Source: Jannaschia sp. W003 (GTDB lineage Bacteria > Pseudomonadota > Alphaproteobacteria > Rhodobacterales > Rhodobacteraceae). Taken from it: DNA of 64,000 nt. This document shows positions 9,604-16,972 of the stretch, piece after piece (within the stretch, counting starts at the first letter, position 1; each line of letters starts with the position of its first letter). The position numbers and the translations under genes were made by a program. The DNA lies in contig NZ_CP083539.1 in the NCBI RefSeq assembly GCF_025144335.1, positions 2,543,501-2,607,500 of the forward strand. Reading direction: 5' to 3'. The notes under the pieces were generated by a model. The model did not search any database. It was not told the DNA's origin and worked only from the letters and a program-made list of their open reading frames with translations.

Positions 9604-10449
9604 ATGAACCAGATGACCGCCGTTCCGGCCGCCAAGCCGGCCACCCCCGCCCTGCCCGACGCCCAGACCGTGACCGCCGTCACCCACTGGACCGACTGGC
9701 TGTTCTCGTTCCGCGTGACGCGGCCCGCGAGCTTGCGCTTCCGCTCGGGCGAGTTCGTGATGATCGGGCTGATGGGCGATCCGGACCCGAAGACCGGTCG
9801 CCAGAAACCGCTGCTGCGCGCCTACTCAATCGCCTCGCCGTCCTGGGACGACGAGCTGGAGTTCTACTCGATCAAGGTGCAGGACGGCCCGCTGACCTCG
9901 AAGCTCCAGCACATCCGGCCCGGCGACGAGATCATCCTGCGGCCCAAGCCCGTGGGCACGCTGGTCCACGACGCGCTGCTGCCGGGCAAGCGCCTGTGGC
10001 TCTTCGCCACCGGCACGGGCTTCGCGCCCTTCGCCTCGCTCCTGCGCGACCCAGAGACCTTTGAGCGCTTCGACGAGGTGATCGTCACCCACACCTGCCG
10101 GGACGTCGCCGAGCTGGCCTACGGCCGCGCGGTGATCGACGGCCTCCGTTCCGACGAGATGGTGCGCGAGCTGCTGGGCGAGGAGAACCTCGCTAAGCTG
10201 CGCTACTACCCCACCACCACCCGCGAGCCGTCCGAGAAGATGGGCCGGATCACCGACCTCCTGCGCTCCAGCGAAGCGCTGCGCGACCTCGGCGTCGACC
10301 GCATCTCGCCCGAGACCGACCGCGCCATGGTCTGCGGCTCGATGGGGCTGAACACAGACATCAAGGCGATCCTCGAGGGCTTCGGCCTGGAGGAGGGCGC
10401 GAACTCCGACCCGAAGCACTACGTGGTCGAGAAGGCCTTCGTGGGCTGA
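9604..10449 (+). CDS. fpr: Ferredoxin/flavodoxin-NADP+ reductase
   Basis: FAD enzyme passing electrons between NADPH and ferredoxin or flavodoxin, the likely electron source for the siroheme reductase upstream. The 281-residue protein has the FAD-binding RAYS motif (72-75), a NADP-binding GTGFAPF near residue 140, a CGSMGLN segment near 250 and the C-terminal VEKAFVG typical of subclass I bacterial Fpr. It follows DUF934 after 71 bp, so it may share the operon or use its own promoter. A strong intrinsic terminator follows. Confidence 0.95.
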   Translation: MNQMTAVPAAKPATPALPDAQTVTAVTHWTDWLFSFRVTRPASLRFRSGEFVMIGLMGDPDPKTGRQKPLLRAYSIASPSWDDELEFYSIKVQDGPLTSKLQHIRPGDEIILRPKPVGTLVHDALLPGKRLWLFATGTGFAPFASLLRDPETFERFDEVIVTHTCRDVAELAYGRAVIDGLRSDEMVRELLGEENLAKLRYYPTTTREPSEKMGRITDLLRSSEALRDLGVDRISPETDRAMVCGSMGLNTDIKAILEGFGLEEGANSDPKHYVVEKAFVG

Positions 10450-10478
10450 CGCCGGCACGCCCAGCGGAACGACCAGAG

Positions 10479-10499
10479 GGCGCCCCGCGGGGCGCCTTT
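10479..10499 (+). terminator. Intrinsic terminator after fpr
   Basis: An 18-bp perfect palindrome with arms GGCGCCCCG and CGGGGCGCC (10479-10496), followed by TTT. It lies 30 bp after the fpr stop and closes the cys/fpr transcription. Confidence 0.85.
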
Positions 10500-10520
10500 C
10501 GCATGTTCGAGGCGCGACCG

Positions 10521-10546
10521 AAAAGGGCCGCCCCGAAGGGCGGCCC
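10521..10546 (-). terminator. Intrinsic terminator of the leftward acidic-protein gene
   Basis: Arms of the type GGGCCGCCC and GGGCGGCCC flank a short loop (10525-10546). On the leftward strand the hairpin is followed by TTTT (10524-10521). It lies 25 bp beyond the stop of the gene at 10571-11389, back to back with the fpr terminator. Confidence 0.8.
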
Positions 10547-10570
10547 AATCGTCGTGCCGGAGCGCTCGAA

Positions 10571-11389
10571 TCACTCGATCTCGAGGTCGGTCCGGATGCG
10601 CTCGATCGTGGCGTCGACCAGCGAGGGGTCGTCGCGCGCCTCCTCGACCGCGGTGCGCAGCGAGGTCCGGGCGTCGGCGTCGAGGTCGCTCTCGTCGATC
10701 AGGACGATCAGACGGTCGGCGTCGAACGTCTCGGGGGTCAGCAGCTCGGCGATCTCCGCGTCGGCGTCGACGGTGCCCTCGGCCGGCGTGATCGGAACCG
10801 TGGTGGTCACGACCTCGGGATCGTCGTTCTCGACGGCCTCGCCCGCGTCGTCCACCGCCTCGGCGGTCGCGTCGGCGGCATCGCCCACGGCGTCGGCGGT
10901 CGCCTCGGCAGCATTCTCGATCGCGGCGCCGGTGGCGGCGGCCGCATCGGAGGCGGCGTCGCCCACGGCGTCGGCAGCGGCTTCCACCTCGTCGGCGGCT
11001 TCGTCGACCTCGGCGGCGGCTTCGTCGCCGACCACGGTCACCTCGTTCTCGAGGACCACGGCGTCGGAGTCGGCGGCGTCGGGCGCGGCGTCGGCGGGAA
11101 CCTGCGGCTCCTCCTCGGCGACCTCGTTCGCTTCCTCAAGCGACGAGGCGGCGTCCTCGCCGGCCTCGGTCAGCGGCGCGGCCTCGTCGACCACGGCCTC
11201 GACGTTGGCTTCGGGCTCGGCGTCGGGATCGACGTCGACGACCACGGCGTCGCCTTCCACCTCGGTGGTCAGCGGGCCGTCGACCGGCGCGTCGGCCACC
11301 TCGGCCCCGTCGTCGAAGCGCGCGATGACGATCCAGGCCAGAACGGCCACGACCACCACGGCCAGACCTACGATTACGTTGCGGGACAT
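10571..11389 (-). CDS. Membrane-anchored acidic Ala/Asp/Glu-rich protein
   Basis: 272 residues of unknown function. Residues 5-23 form one hydrophobic segment (VIVGLAVVVVAVLAWIVIA) that would anchor the protein with the rest outside the cytoplasm. Residues about 25-200 are low complexity, dominated by Ala, Asp, Glu and Val in repeats such as ADAVGDAA and EAVDDAGEAVE. The last 70 residues (PETFDADRLIVLIDESDLDADARTSL and onward) look folded and helical. No catalytic motif was recognised. The composition resembles the acidic middle of the OmpA-like protein at 14495-16879. A periplasmic or envelope spacer role is a guess. Confidence 0.7.
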   Translation of the reverse strand: MSRNVIVGLAVVVVAVLAWIVIARFDDGAEVADAPVDGPLTTEVEGDAVVVDVDPDAEPEANVEAVVDEAAPLTEAGEDAASSLEEANEVAEEEPQVPADAAPDAADSDAVVLENEVTVVGDEAAAEVDEAADEVEAAADAVGDAASDAAAATGAAIENAAEATADAVGDAADATAEAVDDAGEAVENDDPEVVTTTVPITPAEGTVDADAEIAELLTPETFDADRLIVLIDESDLDADARTSLRTAVEEARDDPSLVDATIERIRTDLEIE

Positions 11390-11548
11390 GTGCGTCTCCC
11401 CTTCCTTCGGAAATCACGACCGCGTGACGGCCGCACTCGGGGGGACAACCACCCCGCCCCCCGGGGGTTCCGCACCGCAGCGACGCGATCGCAACTTGAA
11501 GCGCGGGCCCGGCGCCGCTACCTTGCCGCCCTGATCGCGAACAATCCC

Positions 11549-11564
11549 AGGAGCCACGACCATC
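11549..11564 (+). promoter_or_regulatory. Ribosome binding site and ATC start codon of infC
   Basis: AGGAG at 11549-11553 is followed after 8 bases by ATC at 11562-11564, in frame with infC. The first usual start codon in frame is the GTG at 11592, which lacks a nearby Shine-Dalgarno sequence. E. coli infC starts with AUU, and IF3 itself discriminates against such codons, giving autoregulation. Confidence 0.75.
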
Positions 11565-12107
11565 GCCCGCAGACCACACCACGCGCCGCCCGTGCGCGAC
11601 ACCGGCCCCCGCGCCAACGACAAGATCCGCGCCGTCGAGATCCGCCTCATCGGCGCCGAGGGCGAGAACCTCGGGGTGATGAGCCCGTCGCGCGCCCGTG
11701 CGCTGGCCGAGGAGGTCAGCTTGGACCTGGTCGAGATCAGCCCGAGCGCGAACCCGCCGGTCTGCAAGATCATGGATCTCGGCAAGTTCAAGTACGAGCA
11801 GCAGAAGCGCGAGGCCGAGGCTCGCAAGAAGCAGAAGACGATCGAGGTGAAGGAGGTGAAGTTCCGCCCCAACACCGACACGCACGACTACGACGTCAAG
11901 ATGCGCAACGTGTACCGCTTCCTCGAGGACGGCGACAAGGTGAAGGTCACGCTCCGCTTCCGCGGCCGCGAGATGGCGCACCAGAACCTCGGGCGCGAGC
12001 TGCTGGAGCGGGTGGCCGAGGACGTCAAGGAGCTGGGCAAGGTCGAGAACATGCCCAAGATGGAAGGCCGCCAGATGGTCATGATGATCGGGCCCCAGCA
12101 GCGCTGA
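11562..12107 (+). CDS. infC: Translation initiation factor IF-3 (non-canonical ATC start)
   Basis: Binds the 30S subunit, blocks early 50S joining and proofreads start codon choice. With the ATC start the protein is 181 residues, the normal IF3 size, beginning (M)[16 protein letters not shown]; the GTG at 11592 would give 171 and remove the conserved basic N-terminal tail. The N domain contains [20 protein letters not shown], the linker the typical [15 protein letters not shown], and the C domain [19 protein letters not shown] with [13 protein letters not shown]. The start is chosen for the AGGAG eight bases upstream and for family length. Autoregulation through the rare start is inferred from E. 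coli. Confidence 0.93.
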   Translation: MARRPHHAPPVRDTGPRANDKIRAVEIRLIGAEGENLGVMSPSRARALAEEVSLDLVEISPSANPPVCKIMDLGKFKYEQQKREAEARKKQKTIEVKEVKFRPNTDTHDYDVKMRNVYRFLEDGDKVKVTLRFRGREMAHQNLGRELLERVAEDVKELGKVENMPKMEGRQMVMMIGPQQR

Positions 12108-12113
12108 GGCCGG

Positions 12114-12248
12114 TCAGTCCCGCCCGGGATCCTCGCGGGGCGCCTTCGGGCGCCCTTTCTCGTCCGCGCCCTCCGCATCGTCCGACGGAGGCGCGGCGGG
12201 ATCGGGCGCGGCGGGATCGCCGGCGACGGGTGGGCGCTTGCGGGTCAC
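12114..12248 (-). CDS. Small ORF with strong RBS, possibly truncated DUF1674/SDHAF4-like
   Basis: A 44-codon leftward ORF starting with GTG at 12248, preceded six bases away by GGAGG. The peptide begins MTRKRPPVAGDP, continues with Pro/Ala and acidic residues and ends RPKAPREDPGRD. The end vaguely recalls the PKEIGGRDGPEP part of DUF1674/SDHAF4 proteins, but the diagnostic RYGDWE tail is absent. It runs across the infC terminator hairpin, so the terminator constrains part of its sequence. It may be a remnant or a chance frame; no function can be assigned. Confidence 0.4.
   Translation of the reverse strand: MTRKRPPVAGDPAAPDPAAPPSDDAEGADEKGRPKAPREDPGRD
12138..12160 (+). terminator. Intrinsic terminator of infC
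   Basis: Arms GGGCGCC (12138-12144) and GGCGCCC (12149-12155) with loop TTCG, followed by TTTCT. It lies 30 bp after the infC stop. Confidence 0.8.
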
Positions 12249-12270
12249 GGGCAGCCTCCGGAAACGAGGA

Positions 12271-12302
12271 GGCGCGCATTCCTGGGGAAGGGAATGCGCG
12301 CC
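12271..12302. other. Perfect 12-bp inverted repeat between infC and moeA-like gene
   Basis: GGCGCGCATTCC (12271-12282) and GGAATGCGCGCC (12291-12302) flank the 8-base loop TGGGGAAG. There is no T-run on either side, so it is not a standard terminator. It lies just upstream of the 44-codon leftward ORF. The rest of the gap, about 12303-12466, holds G-rich sequence with no credible gene or promoter. Confidence 0.6.
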
Positions 12303-12466
12303 GGGTCTTCCGGACCACGCCGGCGGGGGAAAGCCGCGGGTCCGTAATGAGGCGGGGTCTCGCGCGGTGCCTCCGGGTGGGGAGGGAGGGGGGAAGGTCG
12401 GCCCCGCGCGTCCGTCTCTATGCGGGGAGAACCGTGCGCCGGGGCATTGGTTCCGGCGCCCGGCAC

Positions 12467-12496
12467 AAAAACCGCGCGATGGGCGGATCGTCGCGC
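12467..12496 (-). terminator. Probable terminator of the XdhC/MoeA-like operon
   Basis: Read leftward, CGCG..GAT and ATC.CGCG arms around CCGCCC form an imperfect stem just past the stop codon of the MoeA-like gene, followed by GTTTTTG (AAAAA at 12467-12471 on the plus strand). Confidence 0.5.
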
Positions 12497-13467
12497 TAGC
12501 GCCCCTCGCGCGGCTGGGGGCGCGTCGGGATCTCGCCGAGCAGTCCGCCCACGCCCATCGCGGCGATGTCCGCCCCCGTCACCGGCACGCCGCAGACGAG
12601 GCGCTCCAGCACCCAGTCCGCGCCGTTGAGGGCGGGCGAGCGCGCGCAGCCCGGCAGGCCGATCACGGGGCGCCCCCCGAGATCGCCCAGGAACAGGAGG
12701 TTGCCCGGATCGACCGGCATCCCGAACCGCTCCAGCCGCCCGCCCGCCGCGCGCAGGGCCGCCGGTCCGACGTCGCGCGGGTCGGACGTGGCCGAGGCGG
12801 TCAGCACGAGCAGGAAGTCGGCCCCCGCCTCCCCCATCGCCGCGGCGAGGGGCGCTTCCGCGTGGGGCACCTCGCGGACGGCGCATTCCACCCCCAGCCG
12901 GTCGAGCCGCGCCACCACGGGGCCGTGCTTCGAGGGTGCGCCCGGCAAGGTCGTCACAAGCAGCACCGCGCTCCGCAGCACGGGCGCGCGGACCCTCAGC
13001 GCGCCCCGCGCAGCCTCGGCCGCCGCCTCGACGGCCGTGCCCGGTGCGCCGTAGGCCACGATTTTCACGGTGGCCGCCATGGTGCCCGCGGCCACGCGCT
13101 GCCACGGCGGCAGGGTGGCGACGGTGATGGCCGGGTCCACCGCGTTGGCGCGGTCGATGGCCGCGCGGTCGACCTCCAGTACGCCCGGTCCCTCGGCGTG
13201 GAGGTTGGCGCGCCCCGTGAAGGCCGCGCGCCGCGCCAGTCCCTCGCCCTGCATGGCGGCGGCGACCGCGGTGGCTGCGGCATCCTCGCCCACGTCGCCT
13301 GGGTCGAGCCGCGCGGCGATCACGGACGTCAGCCCGGCGGCCTGCAACGCCGCGCGCTCGTCGGCGCCGATCACCGCGCCCTTGCGCAGGCGTCCCCCGG
13401 GGGTCGTGGCAGAGTGGGCGAGGATCGCGCCCTCGGCGTCGTCCACCGGGACCGGGCCGAACCTCAC
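12496..13467 (-). CDS. Molybdopterin-binding (MoeA/MogA-like) protein
   Basis: 323 residues with a late segment of the MoCF_biosynth type: VKIVAYGAPGT near residue 137, the GAD-containing MGEAGADFLLVLTASATSDPRD near 215, then VDPGNLLFLGDLGGRPVIGLPGCARSP, the Gly/Pro-rich loop that binds molybdopterin. The first 130 residues resemble the MoeA-like N-terminal part found in XdhC-associated homologs (GPVPVDDAEGAILAHS). It starts with a GTG overlapping the xdhC stop by four bases, so the two are coupled. It probably helps Mo-cofactor handling for a hydroxylase; full MoeA activity is doubtful because the protein is shorter than classical MoeA (about 400). Confidence 0.82.
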   Translation of the reverse strand: MRFGPVPVDDAEGAILAHSATTPGGRLRKGAVIGADERAALQAAGLTSVIAARLDPGDVGEDAAATAVAAAMQGEGLARRAAFTGRANLHAEGPGVLEVDRAAIDRANAVDPAITVATLPPWQRVAAGTMAATVKIVAYGAPGTAVEAAAEAARGALRVRAPVLRSAVLLVTTLPGAPSKHGPVVARLDRLGVECAVREVPHAEAPLAAAMGEAGADFLLVLTASATSDPRDVGPAALRAAGGRLERFGMPVDPGNLLFLGDLGGRPVIGLPGCARSPALNGADWVLERLVCGVPVTGADIAAMGVGGLLGEIPTRPQPREGR

Positions 13468-14429
13468 CGCGTGGGACCACGGCGCAGGGCCTGCGTAACG
13501 GCGCCCAGCACCGCCACCGCGATTTCGGCGGGCGTGCGCGCGCCGATGTCGAGGCCCACGGGCGCGTCGATCCGCGCGATGGCCGCGGCATCCAGCCCCG
13601 CCGCCTCCAGCCGGGCGACCCGCTTGGCGTGGGTGCGCGTGGAGCCGAGCGCGCCGACGTAGAAGGCGTCCGAGCGCAGCGCCACCTCCAGCGCCGGGTC
13701 GTCGAGCTTCGGGTCGTGGGTCAGCAGCACCACGGCGGAGCGGGCGTCGGGCGCGAAGCGCCGCATCGCCGCGTCGGGCCAGTCATGGTCGAGCGCGGTG
13801 TCCGGAAAGCGGGCCGGGCTGGCGAAGGCCTCGCGCGGGTCGATCACGGACACCGCGTAGCCCATGATGCGCGCCATGGGCACGAGCGCCTGCGCCACGT
13901 GCACCCCGCCCACCACCGCCATGCGCAGGGGCGGCGCGAAGAGCGCGCGGAACCGCCGCCCGTCCTCCTCGAAGCCCGAGCGGTCCTCGCGCACCCGCGC
14001 CTCCAGCCCCTCGGCGACGGCCCGGACCTCGCCGGTCTCCACGTCCGTCTCCAGCGCCGCAGGATGCGCTGCTTCTCGCTGCGCCTGAACCGCCCGCAGC
14101 GCGTCGAGCACGGCGGGCACGACCGGTTGCAGCAGTATGCGGATCGTGCCGCCGCAGGCCAGCCCTACAGCGAAGGCCTCGTCGTCGCTGACCCCGTATT
14201 CCAGCACCCGGTGGCGCCCGTCGCCGAACGCGTCCAGCGCCTCGGCCACCACCGCGCCCTCGACACAGCCGCCCGACACGGACCCGACCAGCTCGGCATC
14301 CTGGGAGATGGCCAGCACCGCCCCACGCGGGCGCGGCGCCGAGCCCCAGGTCTCGACGACGGTGGCGAGCGCGGCCTGCCGTCCGGCGTCGCGCCAAGCG
14401 ATGATGGCTTCGATGGGGTCCCGTTCCAT
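13464..14429 (-). CDS. XdhC/CoxF family molybdenum-cofactor maturation protein
   Basis: 321 residues. The N-terminal XdhC_CoxI domain shows ATVVETWGSAPRPRGAVLAIS and VSGGCVEGAV, with GLACGGTIRILLQP following; the C-terminal Rossmann XdhC_C domain has MAVVGGVHVAQALVPMARIMGY, TALDHDWPDA, VVLLTHDPKLDDPALEVAL and FYVGALGSTRTHAKR. Family members bind Moco and promote its sulfuration for xanthine- or CO-dehydrogenase-type enzymes. The downstream MoeA-like gene overlaps by GTGA. The CoxE- and CoxD-like genes upstream on the same strand favour a cox-type context over xanthine dehydrogenase. Confidence 0.93.
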   Translation of the reverse strand: MERDPIEAIIAWRDAGRQAALATVVETWGSAPRPRGAVLAISQDAELVGSVSGGCVEGAVVAEALDAFGDGRHRVLEYGVSDDEAFAVGLACGGTIRILLQPVVPAVLDALRAVQAQREAAHPAALETDVETGEVRAVAEGLEARVREDRSGFEEDGRRFRALFAPPLRMAVVGGVHVAQALVPMARIMGYAVSVIDPREAFASPARFPDTALDHDWPDAAMRRFAPDARSAVVLLTHDPKLDDPALEVALRSDAFYVGALGSTRTHAKRVARLEAAGLDAAAIARIDAPVGLDIGARTPAEIAVAVLGAVTQALRRGPTR

Positions 14430-14446
14430 GCCCTACCCAAACAGCA

Positions 14447-14474
14447 AGGGCCGGGGTCTCTCAACCCCGGCCCT
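14447..14474 (-). terminator. Terminator-like hairpin after the OmpA-like gene
   Basis: Perfect 10-bp arms AGGGCCGGGG and CCCCGGCCCT with an 8-base loop, 20 bp past the stop of the OmpA-like gene and just before xdhC. Only a weak T-rich tract (TTGCTGTTT) follows leftward, so readthrough into xdhC is possible. Confidence 0.65.
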
Positions 14475-14494
14475 GCCCCCGCTTTGGTCGCGGA

Positions 14495-16879
14495 TCAGTT
14501 GGCGGCTGCGACCCGCAGGAGGTCCGTGACCCGGCGCGCGACGGCGCGGCGGTTGGCCTGCTCGGAGGCTTGCGTCGGCACCTTCAGGAAGCGCTCGCCG
14601 TAGCCCTGCACCACCATGTTCTCGACCGGCACGCCGAAGTACTCGTTGAGCGCCAGCGCGAGGCTCTCGGCCCGGCGGTCCGAGAGGGCCAGGTTGTAGG
14701 CCGCATCCCCCACCGCGTCGGTGTGCCCCTCGATCAGGAACACCTCGCGCGGGTTGGCCCGGATCTGCGCCTTCATCTCCTCGGCCAGACCGGTCAGCGC
14801 GCCGGCCTGGTCGGGCATGATCGCAGCCGAGCCGCTGGCGAAGGTCACCGCGTCAAGCTCGATCGCCGGCGCGAGCGCGCGCACCTCGGGGATGGTGCGG
14901 ATCTGCGCGAGGGAGAAGGCGCGGTCCACGCCCGCCTCGCGGGCGAGGGCCATGCGCAGCGCGTCGTCGCCGCCGTCGCGGGTCGAGGCCGTGGGGCGGT
15001 ACTCGGGCAGCTGCGAGACGTCGACCTGCTCCACCGGGGCGGTGTCGTCGATCAGCGCGTACTCGGTGCCGTCGGCGGCGATCAGCGTCCGGCGCAGCAC
15101 GCGTAGCGACGCGTCGCGCACGGTGATCACGCGGCTGCCGTCCTCGCGGGTGACGATCGTGCGGCTGGAGCCGTCGTCGAAGCGCTCCGTGCGGACCGTG
15201 GAGCCGGGACGGCGCAGGAGCGCGTCGTCGTCCTTCAGCACGGTCAAGTCGCCGTCGGCGCGCTGCACCACGACCCGGTCGCCGCTGTTCGACACAACGC
15301 GCGCGCGGTTGTTCAGCAGCGTGCCCACGGCCAGCGCGCCCAGCGCGCCCAGCGCGAGCTTCTGGGTGTCGGACAGGCCGCCCCGGTCGTCGTCGGTGAC
15401 CACGGCTTGGGTCGCGAAGTCCTCGGAGGCGGAGCGGACGTCGGCATCCGTGACCTCCTCCTCGGTGACCTCCGCGTCGGCCGAGGCATCCTCGTCGGAC
15501 GCCGACAGCGCGGCGGCGGCGGTGGGCTCGGCGGCCGCGGCGTCGTCGCTGCCGGTCTGCGTGTCGAGCGAGGAAAGCGCCGCCTCCGCTTGGTCGCGCG
15601 CGCGCTCCTGCTCGGGCGTCAGCTCGGGCTCGGGACGGGCCGCGACCTCGGCCGCCGCCTCGCTCTCGGGCATAACGGTCTCGGCCTCGGCAGCCGGCTC
15701 GGCCTCGGCCTCGGCTTCCACTTCGGCCTCGGCGGTGGTCTCCGCCTCGGCTTCGGGCTCCGCCTCGGCGGTGGCGGTGGCGGCGTCGGGAGTCGCGCCG
15801 GCGCCCACGGAGGCGTCCTCCTCGGTTCCGGCCTCCTCGGCGGCCTCCTCCATCGCCGCGTCCGATCCGGCGTCGGCGCCCTCGGTCTCGGCGGTCACCT
15901 CGGTGTCGGGGTCGTCCGCGACGGTGCCGTCCACGGTCGTGACTTCGCCATCGGCGACGCCGTCGCCCACGGTGGCGGTGCCGGTGCCGGCATCCTCCGG
16001 GATCACCGCGACCTCCTCGGCGTCGGGGTCGCCCGCGGGCTCCTCGACGACGGGCATCTCGGGGTTCTCGGCCACGTCCGTCGGCGTGGTGTCCTCGGTC
16101 GGGTCCTGCGCGGTCTCGGCGTTCTCCTCCACGGGCGACTCGACGGTTTCGGGCGCCACGGCGGTCTCGGCCTCGACGGGCGCTTCGGCGGCCTCCTCGA
16201 GCGCGGCCTCCTCGTCGATGGGCTCGTCGGCGGCGGCCTCGATATTGGCGATCACGCTCTCGGCGGTGGCCTCGTCCACGGCGCCGGCCTCGGACGTGTC
16301 CGCGCCGTCGTCCGCCTCCGCTCCGGCGGGATCGGTCTGGCCCTCGGCGCGGGCGTCGGCGCCCTCCTCCTCGGTCACGGCAGCGACCTCGGTGTCGGCG
16401 GTCTCGGCCTCGGCCTCGTCCATCTCCACATCAGGCTCTGTGGTCTGGGTGTCGTTGGACCCCAGCAGCCCTGCCACGCCGTCGGAGGCGGCAACGGCGG
16501 CGAAGCGCTCGGCGCCGGCGGCGTCGCCCGGCGCGAGGCCGATCCCGGCGAGCGCGGACTCCAGCTCGGGCGCGGCGGGCACGAGCTGCGAGCCGTCGGC
16601 GGCCAACACGGCGCCGCTCGCGTCGAGCGTGGCGTCGGGGTGCTCGTTCAGGAGCGCGAGCCCCTGCTCGCTGAGCAGCAGCACGCGGGCGCAGAGCGCG
16701 AGGCGGTCCACGGCGATGCCCTCGTCGAGGCAGCGCGCCGCGATGTCGGGCACGGGCATCTCGATCAGCGCGCCGGGCAGGAGCTGGGCGGAAGCGGGCA
16801 GCGGCGGCAGCGCGAGGGCGAGGCCGGCGGCGAGGGCGGTGGCGGCGCGAAGACGCGCGGATAGGGTCTGGACGGGCAT
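14495..16879 (-). CDS. OmpA family protein with long acidic linker
   Basis: 794 residues from the ATG at 16879, which has AGGGAG upstream and starts a clear signal peptide (MPVQTLSARLRAATALAAG, cleavage after ASA). Residues about 30-125 look folded; about 130-480 is a very acidic Ala/Glu/Asp/Thr low-complexity linker; about 490-660 holds a short hydrophobic segment (LALGALGALAVGTLL) and a beta-rich stretch (VVQRADGDLTVLKDD, RTIVTREDGSRVITVRD); about 670-790 is the OmpA peptidoglycan-binding domain (FLIEGHTDAVGDAAYNLALS, DRRAESLALALN). It should link envelope to peptidoglycan. It interrupts the cox-type accessory genes, with no visible functional tie. Confidence 0.9.
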   Translation of the reverse strand: MPVQTLSARLRAATALAAGLALALPPLPASAQLLPGALIEMPVPDIAARCLDEGIAVDRLALCARVLLLSEQGLALLNEHPDATLDASGAVLAADGSQLVPAAPELESALAGIGLAPGDAAGAERFAAVAASDGVAGLLGSNDTQTTEPDVEMDEAEAETADTEVAAVTEEEGADARAEGQTDPAGAEADDGADTSEAGAVDEATAESVIANIEAAADEPIDEEAALEEAAEAPVEAETAVAPETVESPVEENAETAQDPTEDTTPTDVAENPEMPVVEEPAGDPDAEEVAVIPEDAGTGTATVGDGVADGEVTTVDGTVADDPDTEVTAETEGADAGSDAAMEEAAEEAGTEEDASVGAGATPDAATATAEAEPEAEAETTAEAEVEAEAEAEPAAEAETVMPESEAAAEVAARPEPELTPEQERARDQAEAALSSLDTQTGSDDAAAAEPTAAAALSASDEDASADAEVTEEEVTDADVRSASEDFATQAVVTDDDRGGLSDTQKLALGALGALAVGTLLNNRARVVSNSGDRVVVQRADGDLTVLKDDDALLRRPGSTVRTERFDDGSSRTIVTREDGSRVITVRDASLRVLRRTLIAADGTEYALIDDTAPVEQVDVSQLPEYRPTASTRDGGDDALRMALAREAGVDRAFSLAQIRTIPEVRALAPAIELDAVTFASGSAAIMPDQAGALTGLAEEMKAQIRANPREVFLIEGHTDAVGDAAYNLALSDRRAESLALALNEYFGVPVENMVVQGYGERFLKVPTQASEQANRRAVARRVTDLLRVAAAN

Positions 16880-16972
16880 GGGCGGTGGGCTCCCTTGAGT
16901 TGTGCGGACCACAACCCCTTGCCGGCGCGGGACGTTCCGAAGCGGGCCGCGATATCGGATGGCCGGGCGGCG

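Noticed and set aside
12433..12475. GC-rich imperfect hairpin followed by AAAAA on the plus strand
   Set aside because: The A-run is on the wrong strand for rightward termination and the arms pair poorly; the A-run better fits the T-tract of a leftward terminator of the MoeA-like gene.
15600..16400. Acidic linker of the OmpA-like protein as a tandem DNA repeat or slipped region
   Set aside because: The repeats are compositional (GAG, GCC, GTC, ACC codons) without a fixed period, so no unit could be defined.
14721..16898. Long Ser/Ala-rich rightward frame opposite the OmpA-like gene
   Set aside because: It is the mirror of the acidic GAG/GAC-rich linker (read as Ser/Ala codons). The leftward frame has a signal peptide and an OmpA domain.
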